Virus record (IMG/VR): IMGVR_UViG_3300030061_003724
Location: 17,319-81,318 of that record
Origin: a virus
Length of the DNA: 64,000 nucleotides
Direction: 5' to 3' (one strand)
Under the pieces are notes generated by a model, which was not told the origin of the DNA, did not search any database, and was given only the letters and a program-made list of their open reading frames with translations. How positions within the stretch are numbered: the first letter of the stretch is position 1; the number at the start of each line of letters is the position of its first letter. A program made the translations under genes and the position numbers. Below are positions 32,493 through 40,910 of this stretch, in pieces.

Positions 32493-33741
32493 TTCCTTGT
32501 TTAGTTTTTATATTTAACTTATATTTTTTGAATATTTCTTTTATGTCATTTAAAACTTGTGTCTCCTCCTCATCTAAATCAAACAAAAACGAATCATAAG
32601 TATATAATACCAATTTTGTTTTTTTACCTCTTAACACTCGTAATATATCCCATAGTATACGAACGTTCATTGACGTTTCCAAGTTTTGTAACAAATAATT
32701 AAAAAGCTTTTGCGGATTCATATTATCCAATTTTTCCTTTTCATACTCATATCCCGAAACCGGACATTTTATTTTACCCTCGCTTTGAAATTTATTCCAG
32801 AGATCTTTTACGTATATATCTATTTTCTTAAAGAACTCAATATGTTTATAATTGTCGAATACTCCTCCGTATAGTTGCTTAAATGTCAACTCTTTTGATT
32901 TCGCATAATCTACTCCATAGAGTTGTTGTAAATGAGAGTGAATATCCACAGAGGGAAAATTATAATCGACGAGACGACAAGACAAGCTAGGATGATAAGC
33001 GCTAATGTCAATTTCGTACAAGCAATTATTATTTGGTATAAAAGATTTTCTACATCCATTTTCTTTATTAAGTGCTGCATAGTTTACTCCTTTAAATTTA
33101 TTACTTGGTCTAGTTGTGGTTGTTTTTAAGTTGAACTGAGTGTAGACTCTTCCACTATCAACGGGATGGAAATATCCTTCGAATGTAGGTATGTGTACTC
33201 GTATTCCACTTCGCTCGATAGCGTTGAATACCACGGATACTCTATGGTTAAAGAATTCATCATAATCTGTTTTTGTTTTAGTTATATTATCTTTTAAATC
33301 ATTGAAAATTTGCTCGCACATTTCATAGTGTTTAACAACTGGAATGAATGTATTTATATCTTTATCATCCTTATGTTGATAATACATTACCTCATGTGCT
33401 TTGGTTAATGGTCGTATATACGTAGTAGGAGGCACATTTATGTCGTAAAGAGCTTTGCTTGGATAATAATGTAACATCTCTTTTTTATCGCGACAAAATA
33501 AAATATCAAAATTATCTATTAATTGGTCTATACGCGTTTTTAACACACTCAAAGTTTCACTATGTGAAACACATAACATATAGCCTTTACTTGCATTTAT
33601 TGGTCTAATATACACCAAACTCACAAGATTTTCTACGGGATGAACATTGTAACTATAAGGAATTACCTCAATGAAAGCTTGTTTATAACCGCTATTTAAT
33701 AAAATATCTAATTGATCGTCTTCTTCTACTAACCAATACAT
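32473..33741 (-). CDS. Family A-like DNA polymerase (palm/fingers only)
   Basis: A 422-aa protein with the motif order of family A polymerases: TTTTRPSNKFKGVNYAAL at about 206-223 (counterpart of TGRLSS...NLQN), motif A EIDISAYHPSLSCRLV with D255, motif B KSKELTFKQLYGG (K293, F297, Y301, G302) and motif C LVLYTYDSFLFDL with D393 in place of the usual HDE. Both metal-binding aspartates remain. No 3'-5' or 5'-3' exonuclease domain is present; the first 200 aa are unassigned. It has its own promoter just before the gp32 operon, suggesting work in replication or repair alongside the split gp43. Confidence 0.72.
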   Translation of the reverse strand: MYWLVEEDDQLDILLNSGYKQAFIEVIPYSYNVHPVENLVSLVYIRPINASKGYMLCVSHSETLSVLKTRIDQLIDNFDILFCRDKKEMLHYYPSKALYDINVPPTTYIRPLTKAHEVMYYQHKDDKDINTFIPVVKHYEMCEQIFNDLKDNITKTKTDYDEFFNHRVSVVFNAIERSGIRVHIPTFEGYFHPVDSGRVYTQFNLKTTTTRPSNKFKGVNYAALNKENGCRKSFIPNNNCLYEIDISAYHPSLSCRLVDYNFPSVDIHSHLQQLYGVDYAKSKELTFKQLYGGVFDNYKHIEFFKKIDIYVKDLWNKFQSEGKIKCPVSGYEYEKEKLDNMNPQKLFNYLLQNLETSMNVRILWDILRVLRGKKTKLVLYTYDSFLFDLDEEETQVLNDIKEIFKKYKLNIKTKQGNDYDFR

Positions 33742-33762
33742 TTATAACCTTTTTTATAATTA

Positions 33763-33791
33763 AATATACGACCAGAATTAGTAACCTCCAC
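33763..33791 (-). promoter_or_regulatory. Promoter, GTG-N20-TATATT class, for the family A-like polymerase
   Basis: GTG (33791-33789), 20 nt ending in GTCG and TATATTT (TATATT at 33768-33763), 21 nt before the ATG at 33741. It marks the border between the virion genes and the replication genes. Confidence 0.5.
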
Positions 33792-34626
33792 TCCTTCTTG
33801 AAGGAATATTTGCTCTTATTGAAGAGCCTACGTCTTCATCTTCTAGTAAGTCTAAATAATCATGAGGACTATTTATATGATTTTTCCCAATCATTGGTCC
33901 TTTTGATGGATGAACATGATAAAATCCTCTATAGGGTTTTCTTGTTCTTCTATTTACAAATTCACTTCCATCAGTGAATAATCCTTCACCTTCATTAAAA
34001 TTATAATATTTTGCAAATTTTTCTCTAAATGAAGCATAAAACCCATAAAGACTATATTCTTGCTCAATTAATCTAACTGTGTTTCTATTTACTTTAAATA
34101 CGTCAACAAAGGCTCCAGTTAATTCCCAATTAATTCTAATTGGTGAATAAAGTTCCCATTGTACACTACTATCTTGTTCTGTAAATAAATTAAAAGTGTC
34201 TTTACTTACTTCTATATATTTTGATTCGTTATTTTTCTTTAAAAAGAATCTTTGAAATTCACCAACTTCATATTGTTTTTCTGTAGGGAAAGTTACGCTT
34301 GGAATTGGTGGTAATGAAGCTTTATATCTAAATGGTTGTTTTAAAGCATTTTGATATTGATAATAATACTCGTTATAAGATGTTGGGTATATTTCTTGTG
34401 ATCCCGATAATGGGACTGAATTAGGAGTATTTGCTTCTGTATCAGTTACACCTGGTTGGTATTGTTCTAATTTAGTTGAATTAGGGTCACTTGGGGTTTT
34501 ACCAGTATAAACTTCACCTGTTGATGTTTTATAATAAGGACCAACATAGTCTGATCCATTCAGTGTAAATTCGTTTCCACTAGAATATTGATTAGTTACT
34601 ACTTGTGATTTTGGTAAATAGTTCAT
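33778..34626 (-). CDS. Virion-associated protein, probably baseplate (282 aa)
   Basis: A soluble protein rich in Tyr, Ser and Pro at the N-terminus, with a more ordered C-terminal half (INWELTGAFVDVFKVNRNTV and HVHPSKGPMIGKNHINSP). It lies 1 nt after the large hub-like gene and is the last gene of the virion block, so a baseplate or tail-fibre attachment role is likely from context. No specific family recognised. Confidence 0.65.
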   Translation of the reverse strand: MNYLPKSQVVTNQYSSGNEFTLNGSDYVGPYYKTSTGEVYTGKTPSDPNSTKLEQYQPGVTDTEANTPNSVPLSGSQEIYPTSYNEYYYQYQNALKQPFRYKASLPPIPSVTFPTEKQYEVGEFQRFFLKKNNESKYIEVSKDTFNLFTEQDSSVQWELYSPIRINWELTGAFVDVFKVNRNTVRLIEQEYSLYGFYASFREKFAKYYNFNEGEGLFTDGSEFVNRRTRKPYRGFYHVHPSKGPMIGKNHINSPHDYLDLLEDEDVGSSIRANIPSRRSGGY

Positions 34627-34627
34627 T

Positions 34628-37600
34628 TTATGCTATATCTTCTATTTTCTTTAATTCTTTATTCCATTGTTGTGTTTGATCTTTAATCCAAATATCAAAA
34701 TGTCCACCTGTTGTTGTTGCAACTCGCTGCGCTACATCGTATTCATTACGGACTTCTATACTATATTTGTTTCTAAATTTTTTAACACTATTATCAAATG
34801 GGTAAATATTATTATAAAATTCATTTTCAGCCCACTCTATAATATCGAAATAATTTGCTATTGGTTCATAAAAATTATCACTTAAACTTTTTAAACAAAA
34901 TTCTATCCATTTTATATCGTTAGCGGTTGTTGGTTTATCTATTCTTGTAACAGTAAAATCTAATTTCCATCCTTTAGTATGTTTTGAATTTGGGGAAATT
35001 CCTTGATGATAGGAATCATTACCTGCTGTTACTCTAAATCTATAATTATCTCCACCAGCACGACCTTCAGTCATGTCTTCTAATTCTGCAAATAATGCTG
35101 TTCCTACATCTGCAGTTAATCTTGTTATATCTCCTCCATTACCTAATTCTCCTACATCCCTAACATAAATTGCATCATCTATATTATATGTATCTGCTCC
35201 TTTAAATTGAAGAATATCTTCATTGCTAAAAAAATCAAGTGCTCCTGCCGAAAGAGAATCTCTTACAAAACGTGTTGCATTTGGTGTTTTTCCATCCCAT
35301 ACCGCATTAGTTATTCTTTCATCTACTTTAAATCCATCCTCAACCATTTGAAGATTTAATATACCATCATAACTACCAGTAGGTTCAATTGCGGGTACTG
35401 AAACTGTCCCCATTTCTGTACTCCAGCTGTTATCACTTATAGTATGTCCTAATGATGATATTAAAAAAGATAATGCTTTTGGATATGCAGGAGGTAAATA
35501 TTGTTGATCTATATTAATTCCATTGTAAATTTTAATACCAGAAATACCATCACATGTAATTTGTAAATCAAGAGGAATAAAACCAATAGTATTTGATGGT
35601 TGACCAGTATGGATAAATACTTGTTGGTGGAAATCATTAACAAAACCAGACCAAAGACTTTTACCATTACTAATTTGGGTATCTACCATATTTACATAAT
35701 ATGATTTTTCTGGTGGGAGACTTAATTCAACACCTCTTTGTATGTATGTTCCTCCAAAAGCTTGAACTAAATAAAATAAATAATTACCCTCTGCTTCTTC
35801 ATAAGCTTCATCTGTTGTTAGGTAGTTATCTGATAGTCTTATTCTTTCTGTTAATATATGATCATTAGCTGCTTCTAAATATTCATCCCAACTTACTTTA
35901 TTTACATCTTTATTTATTACAGGACTATTTAGTATATTTCTTCTACCATTAAATGTAGCTCCTGCTGCTGAGTATGAATATTCTGTTGGTTTTGTAAATT
36001 TAAGAGTATTATTATCGGTTGGATCTGCAAACAGTTCACTTGCTTCCTCAACTATTGATGCATTATTAAAAGCATTATATAAGGTTTCTACTTGTTCTTT
36101 AGTCAGAAGTTTGTATGCTTTTATTTTTAGTAAATCACTTGCATCTCCATATGTAAATGAAGGATCCATATATTCTAAAGAATATCTATCTTTTAACCCA
36201 TTATTCCAACTAGAGAAAGCAGTAGCATCATAATTTTTAATGTTACTATTACCTGCAGCTGCTCCAATAGTAATCATAGAAGCTAAATCCGGTGTAATTT
36301 GAGTTTCAAATGAAAAGTCTGTTACAAAATTACCTTTTGTTTTACCATCATTTCTATTAAAACCATACAAGTTAAAATCTACTGGGTCTTCAGGTTGGAT
36401 TACTAAATCTTTAAATTTAGGAATCCTATTAATCCCAGGTATTACATTTTGTTCTGTAATAGTTATATAGACATCATCTTTTAATGTTACTGTTATATTA
36501 TTTTGTCCACCTAAAGCTACATTTACTCCATCAAATACCCCTTGTAAAAATTTAAATACATTTAGATTACCTTTTTTATCCGAGCTTTTCTTTAATTCTT
36601 TAGATATATGCTCATAATTTAAATAGATATTTAAAATATTACCCCACATTACTGTACCACCATCTAATTCTTCTTTATTAATAAAAGGTTTTAATCTATT
36701 AGTTAGAAAAAGAGGTTTAACAATATATTGACTTTTTTCTCGTTTTTCTTCTGGTGTTGAAATGAATATATCATAATTAAAATCAGGATTAACTAAACAT
36801 ACTCTAGGATCCATAGACATTTGTAATGGATAAGCAGCACATATCATCATGTCATCATTAATGTCTACTTTTAAAATTTTATCAGGTTTTGCCCCACGCA
36901 TTTTTAGATTAGGAATAATAATACCTTCTACATAAGTTAAAAACTGTTTAATAGTCATATAATACTGATACTTCGAATTATTTGAATACACAAATGATTT
37001 TTCACTTCTATCATAATATTTTTGAACCTCTCCATAATTAATAGCTAGATTGTAATAATCACTTGGTTTTTCATTTTCCCATAATGATTTATTTAAAAAA
37101 TCAGTGTATAATCTTTGAGCAAATTGGTTAGAACCCGCTTCAGATATCATAGTAGAACCTCCATCAGAAGTAATATCTTCTAAATTTATGTTAAATGATT
37201 TCGCATCTTGTCTTTTTTCTGCATCATAGAAAGCGTTATCTTCAATAATGTTATTTTCTCCATATGCTGCTTTAATATCTTTTTTGATTGCAGTTGAAGT
37301 AAGAACAGATGCTACTGTTTTTGTTTTTAATGATTCAATTACATCTCCAACAGATATTAATTGTAAAGTAATATTATAAGTTCCATTAGGAGCAAAGTCC
37401 CAAGAAAAGTTAGATACTTTTCCAAAAAAGCCATCATAATTTCCTTGATATTTTTTTCTCATACTATTGATGTCTTGCATCATTGAAAGTTGAGTTTTTG
37501 GAGAATCACTAAACCAATCTGTTTCTATTATAGTAGGACCCATTTGTTGATAAGATCCATCATTAGCTTTATACTTATCCCACCCCCATTCTAACATCAT

Positions 37601-38209
37601 AGTAAAACCTAATCTTAAATAAAGCAATTCTATTAATTCAAACTGAAATTTATTATTTGCAATTATTTCAATCTCAGCACCTCTAAGTGAACCTCTATTT
37701 TTAGTATCAATTTTTGCAGATATTAAACCTGGAGCTGGTACCATACCAAACTCATTTCCTCCTAACCCATAAGAGGAATTATTCCATATTGATTTACCTG
37801 GGTTTATTCCTGATCTTTGTCTAAAAGAATCACCTCTTAGTGATGATAATGTATTAAACAAAACTGCATCACTTGCTAGTTGTACTCCTGTAAATCCTCC
37901 TGTGTTAGTTAATCCTATATCTATTAATCTTTGTTCCCCAGCAGAATCAAAAATTGCATTTTGACCTTGTATACTTCGTCTATTAGCAGTAAGAGCTTTT
38001 TTCTTATTAGCATCATCATCTTTGGTAACTCTATTTCCACCAATTGTAACACTAGAAGCTAACTTTAACCAAGCATTTCTATTATTAATTAATTGTTGAT
38101 CTTGAGGTTTTAAAGTAGCAGAATTAAACCCCTTACCTAATAAGTCTTGTCTTACTTGGATTTGACCTTTAACGTACTTTTGAAATTTTTCCCCTACTAT
38201 GTTTGACAT
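34628..38209 (-). CDS. Large baseplate protein with C-terminal M15-like peptidase domain
   Basis: A 1193-aa tail protein. The first 900 residues are structural, with no family I can name. The C-terminal 135 residues carry an M15 (VanY/D-Ala-D-Ala carboxypeptidase-like) metal site: SKHTKGWKLDF with H1077 and D1084, and GGHFDIWI with H1170. That is the SxHxxGxxxD...HxD-like layout of peptidoglycan-cutting M15 enzymes. It would take the place of the gp5 lysozyme of T4 in local wall digestion during DNA injection. It sits between the gp53-like gene and the end of the virion block. Confidence 0.75.
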   Translation of the reverse strand: MSNIVGEKFQKYVKGQIQVRQDLLGKGFNSATLKPQDQQLINNRNAWLKLASSVTIGGNRVTKDDDANKKKALTANRRSIQGQNAIFDSAGEQRLIDIGLTNTGGFTGVQLASDAVLFNTLSSLRGDSFRQRSGINPGKSIWNNSSYGLGGNEFGMVPAPGLISAKIDTKNRGSLRGAEIEIIANNKFQFELIELLYLRLGFTMMLEWGWDKYKANDGSYQQMGPTIIETDWFSDSPKTQLSMMQDINSMRKKYQGNYDGFFGKVSNFSWDFAPNGTYNITLQLISVGDVIESLKTKTVASVLTSTAIKKDIKAAYGENNIIEDNAFYDAEKRQDAKSFNINLEDITSDGGSTMISEAGSNQFAQRLYTDFLNKSLWENEKPSDYYNLAINYGEVQKYYDRSEKSFVYSNNSKYQYYMTIKQFLTYVEGIIIPNLKMRGAKPDKILKVDINDDMMICAAYPLQMSMDPRVCLVNPDFNYDIFISTPEEKREKSQYIVKPLFLTNRLKPFINKEELDGGTVMWGNILNIYLNYEHISKELKKSSDKKGNLNVFKFLQGVFDGVNVALGGQNNITVTLKDDVYITITEQNVIPGINRIPKFKDLVIQPEDPVDFNLYGFNRNDGKTKGNFVTDFSFETQITPDLASMITIGAAAGNSNIKNYDATAFSSWNNGLKDRYSLEYMDPSFTYGDASDLLKIKAYKLLTKEQVETLYNAFNNASIVEEASELFADPTDNNTLKFTKPTEYSYSAAGATFNGRRNILNSPVINKDVNKVSWDEYLEAANDHILTERIRLSDNYLTTDEAYEEAEGNYLFYLVQAFGGTYIQRGVELSLPPEKSYYVNMVDTQISNGKSLWSGFVNDFHQQVFIHTGQPSNTIGFIPLDLQITCDGISGIKIYNGINIDQQYLPPAYPKALSFLISSLGHTISDNSWSTEMGTVSVPAIEPTGSYDGILNLQMVEDGFKVDERITNAVWDGKTPNATRFVRDSLSAGALDFFSNEDILQFKGADTYNIDDAIYVRDVGELGNGGDITRLTADVGTALFAELEDMTEGRAGGDNYRFRVTAGNDSYHQGISPNSKHTKGWKLDFTVTRIDKPTTANDIKWIEFCLKSLSDNFYEPIANYFDIIEWAENEFYNNIYPFDNSVKKFRNKYSIEVRNEYDVAQRVATTTGGHFDIWIKDQTQQWNKELKKIEDIA

Positions 38210-38211
38210 AA

Positions 38212-38529
38212 CTATCCATTGTTTAATTTTTCAAATGCTACCTGAATTGCTCCTATATTTTGAGGAATTCTAATTTGTACTCCTAAAGGTGGAAAATAAG
38301 AATTTTGTGATAATGATTCATTTGCAATAGAAATAACCCACCATAAAGATGAATCACCATAATATTGTAAAGCTAATTGATCATATCTATCTTCTTCTTC
38401 AGCGTAAACGTAAATATCATCATTAGTTAATGGTACCTCAGGATACTTTGTTCCTTGATAATGTCTAGGGCCTGATGTTGCGTTAGGCTTTCTGTCTCTT
38501 ATTATATTAATTGATGAATATCTTCCCAT
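38212..38529 (-). CDS. 53: Baseplate wedge protein gp53-like, LysM-type domain
   Basis: A 105-aa protein whose middle reads EEDRYDQLALQYYGDSSLWW, followed by VISIANESLSQ and QIRIPQ. This DxLAxxYYGD...WW...IA...P pattern is the LysM-like fold of small baseplate proteins such as gp53 of T4 and gpX of P2. It overlaps the 707-aa gene by 1 nt and precedes the large baseplate protein by 2 nt. Length is shorter than T4 gp53 (196 aa). Confidence 0.8.
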   Translation of the reverse strand: MGRYSSINIIRDRKPNATSGPRHYQGTKYPEVPLTNDDIYVYAEEEDRYDQLALQYYGDSSLWWVISIANESLSQNSYFPPLGVQIRIPQNIGAIQVAFEKLNNG

Positions 38530-40652
38530 TATTTTTGAATGTAATTTATATTATCACCTTGACCATCATAATTGTTACCAGTTGCTGCTGCTAAACTTAT
38601 ATAATGTTGTTTACCAAATCTAGTTAATTTACCTTTGCTATTAAATACATTATCCTGTACTCTTGGTACAAAGTTATGAATTGGTATAAAGTCAAATCCT
38701 GTTACATTAACAATCATAGGTAATTCTTTTACACTTGGGTCAGTTTTAATAGCTGTATTTGGGCTAGTAGGATTTATAACAGAAATATTATTTGAGTCTG
38801 GTATTGCTATTTCCCATGGGGATTCATCAGGTATTTCTAATGATATACCTTTCATTATACCTACTTGTTCTTGAAACCAACCACCTAATGTTAAAGATAT
38901 TAAATTACCTTGCATATACCCTTGATTTGAATAATCAGGAGCACAAACTGAAGCTAGATAATTTAATTTTTGGTGCATTGGTATTAATTCTTGTTTTGAT
39001 TGAGCTGCTACTGTCCAATTTACGGAAACTGTTCTATCAAATCCACTATATCTATAAAAGTTTTCAGCACGACCCATAAACTTTTGAGCTTCCCAATCTG
39101 ATGTGTATGAATCTCTTATACCATTTACTAATGCTCTAAAATGTACATATGTTTTTTGTCCTGATCCATCGTTTGCAAATACACCAATTCTAAATTTTAC
39201 TAAATCATTTTTATCATTATCTGCTGTTACTTGGCTTGATTTATATAATGGGAAAGCATTAATTTTATCTACTGCATTTTTATATGAGCTATTACTTTTA
39301 GCGCTACTACCAGCAATTTCTTGATCTAAACCTAATTTACCTATAGTAAAACTTTGTAAATTACCTCTTCTACCAGGATCACCTAAATTTACTCTTGATT
39401 CAATTCTATTTTCGCTTGGTATTGTATTACCATTATTATCAGTAGATTTTAAATCTAAACCTTTAGGTTGTTGTTTTGATCCATTAGGGGCAACTATTTG
39501 ATAATAAGGTGTTGGTAAAATATTTGTAATAGATGTGGGTTGAGTTTCAGATAATTGTTTCTGATCCATTACTTCAACATCTAAACCAGCTGTTCCTGAT
39601 TTAAATGCGATACCTGTTTTATTAGATTTAAATGTAACTATACCATCTTCACTAATTGAAAGTGAATAAACATTGTTATTTAATACACTTATTAATTCTT
39701 CATTTTCTCTAAATAAATCTTCAACTATATCAGATACTCCAAGTGAAGAACCATAAATTAAAGAAGCACCAAGGCTTCGAGTATAATCTTTTCCTGGTCT
39801 ACTAGGACCACTATCAGTTTGATTTACTAAATTGTAAATGTATTTAGGTTTCTTATAGAAAATTTGTTTACTATCGTCACCTTCTAAAAGACCAAATGTT
39901 GTAGGTGTATATTGTAGTTGATTTTTATTAATATTATTGATACCTGTTCTTTGATCAGATACCATATCAATATTAGTTCTACCTACTCCTAAAGTTGCAC
40001 CTGGTCCTCCACTATAACTGTATAATGTTTGACCTTGTGTTTCAGTTGTTATTACTTTATCAACTAAACCAAGTAATCTACTTTTATTACCTCCATCTCC
40101 ATCAGTAGCTATAGTATTTAAATAAGTAGGTAATCCTAAAGGTGAATTTCCATCAGGAGATCCCTGTGTTGTTCTTTTTAAAGGATTAAGTCCTTGTTTA
40201 TTTAAGTGAATACCTAAAGCATTTCCTGCTGATTGTCCTAAAGTGCTTAGGGGAGTATAGACACCTTGATTTGTAGCAAAATTATTAGAAATAAAGCCAG
40301 CTAAACCAGTTAATACATTATTATCTTGTTCAGTATTATATTCTTCATATCCTACAGAAGAATTAACATTTGTTAATGATAATACATTTTGTTTAATTGT
40401 AAATAATGCTCCTCGTGTTTGACCAAATAATCTTAGTAATCTAGATCCGTCATTAAGAATATTTCTAGGGACAAGATAACCTCCACGCAGTAAAAAATCC
40501 GGCCCGCCTGTTTTTGATGCATCTTCTACATCATCAATTGGGAAGATTTGGGGTGGTCTCTCTTTCCATCCACCGCCTGGAGTATCACCAGGTACACTGG
40601 AATAGTGTTTAGAGACAAATTGGCTATCTCTATATAAATCCCTTAATGGCAT
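38529..40652 (-). CDS. Tail/baseplate structural protein, 707 aa
   Basis: A large soluble protein, Gly-, Asn- and Ser-rich in its first 450 residues, with a C-terminal region that appears ordered (VKFRIGVFANDGSGQKTYVH, FRALVNGIRDSYTSDWEAQK, RTVSVNWTVAAQSKQELIPM). It lies between a 75-aa gene and gp53, within the baseplate cluster after the tape measure. Position suggests a hub or wedge component (the T4 gp48/gp54 or gp27 region), but I cannot align it to one of these. Confidence 0.65.
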   Translation of the reverse strand: MPLRDLYRDSQFVSKHYSSVPGDTPGGGWKERPPQIFPIDDVEDASKTGGPDFLLRGGYLVPRNILNDGSRLLRLFGQTRGALFTIKQNVLSLTNVNSSVGYEEYNTEQDNNVLTGLAGFISNNFATNQGVYTPLSTLGQSAGNALGIHLNKQGLNPLKRTTQGSPDGNSPLGLPTYLNTIATDGDGGNKSRLLGLVDKVITTETQGQTLYSYSGGPGATLGVGRTNIDMVSDQRTGINNINKNQLQYTPTTFGLLEGDDSKQIFYKKPKYIYNLVNQTDSGPSRPGKDYTRSLGASLIYGSSLGVSDIVEDLFRENEELISVLNNNVYSLSISEDGIVTFKSNKTGIAFKSGTAGLDVEVMDQKQLSETQPTSITNILPTPYYQIVAPNGSKQQPKGLDLKSTDNNGNTIPSENRIESRVNLGDPGRRGNLQSFTIGKLGLDQEIAGSSAKSNSSYKNAVDKINAFPLYKSSQVTADNDKNDLVKFRIGVFANDGSGQKTYVHFRALVNGIRDSYTSDWEAQKFMGRAENFYRYSGFDRTVSVNWTVAAQSKQELIPMHQKLNYLASVCAPDYSNQGYMQGNLISLTLGGWFQEQVGIMKGISLEIPDESPWEIAIPDSNNISVINPTSPNTAIKTDPSVKELPMIVNVTGFDFIPIHNFVPRVQDNVFNSKGKLTRFGKQHYISLAAATGNNYDGQGDNINYIQK

Positions 40653-40654
40653 AA

Positions 40655-40882
40655 TTATCTAGGTAAATTATCTAAATACTTTACTGGGGGTTGTTGTGGA
40701 TCCATAGTTGATGGTTGTGGTAACACACCATTTCTAGGTCTTACAGCATCAGCATCTGGATCATTATTTACAGAATAATCTTTATGCAATGTTGATCGCT
40801 TAAAATCAGGAATGTTTGGTGTTTGACCATCTAAACCACTTAATTGAGATCCTTGTTGTGTTAATTTGTTTAATAGACTCAT
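40655..40882 (-). CDS. Hypothetical protein in tail cluster, 75 aa
   Basis: A short, proline- and Asn-rich, probably disordered protein (SLLNKLTQQGSQLSGLDGQT near the start; QQPPVKYLDNLPR at the end). It is the first gene after a late-type promoter 14 nt upstream and lies 2 nt before the 707-aa structural gene. Possibly a small virion or assembly factor. Confidence 0.65.
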   Translation of the reverse strand: MSLLNKLTQQGSQLSGLDGQTPNIPDFKRSTLHKDYSVNNDPDADAVRPRNGVLPQPSTMDPQQPPVKYLDNLPR

Positions 40883-40896
40883 GATTAATTGTTTTA

Positions 40897-40907
40897 TTAT
40901 AAATATT
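40897..40907 (-). promoter_or_regulatory. Late-type promoter motif AATATTTATAA
   Basis: Minus-strand AATATTTATAA followed by TAAAA, 14 nt upstream of the ATG at 40882. It heads the baseplate gene block. Confidence 0.6.
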
Positions 40908-40910
40908 AAA

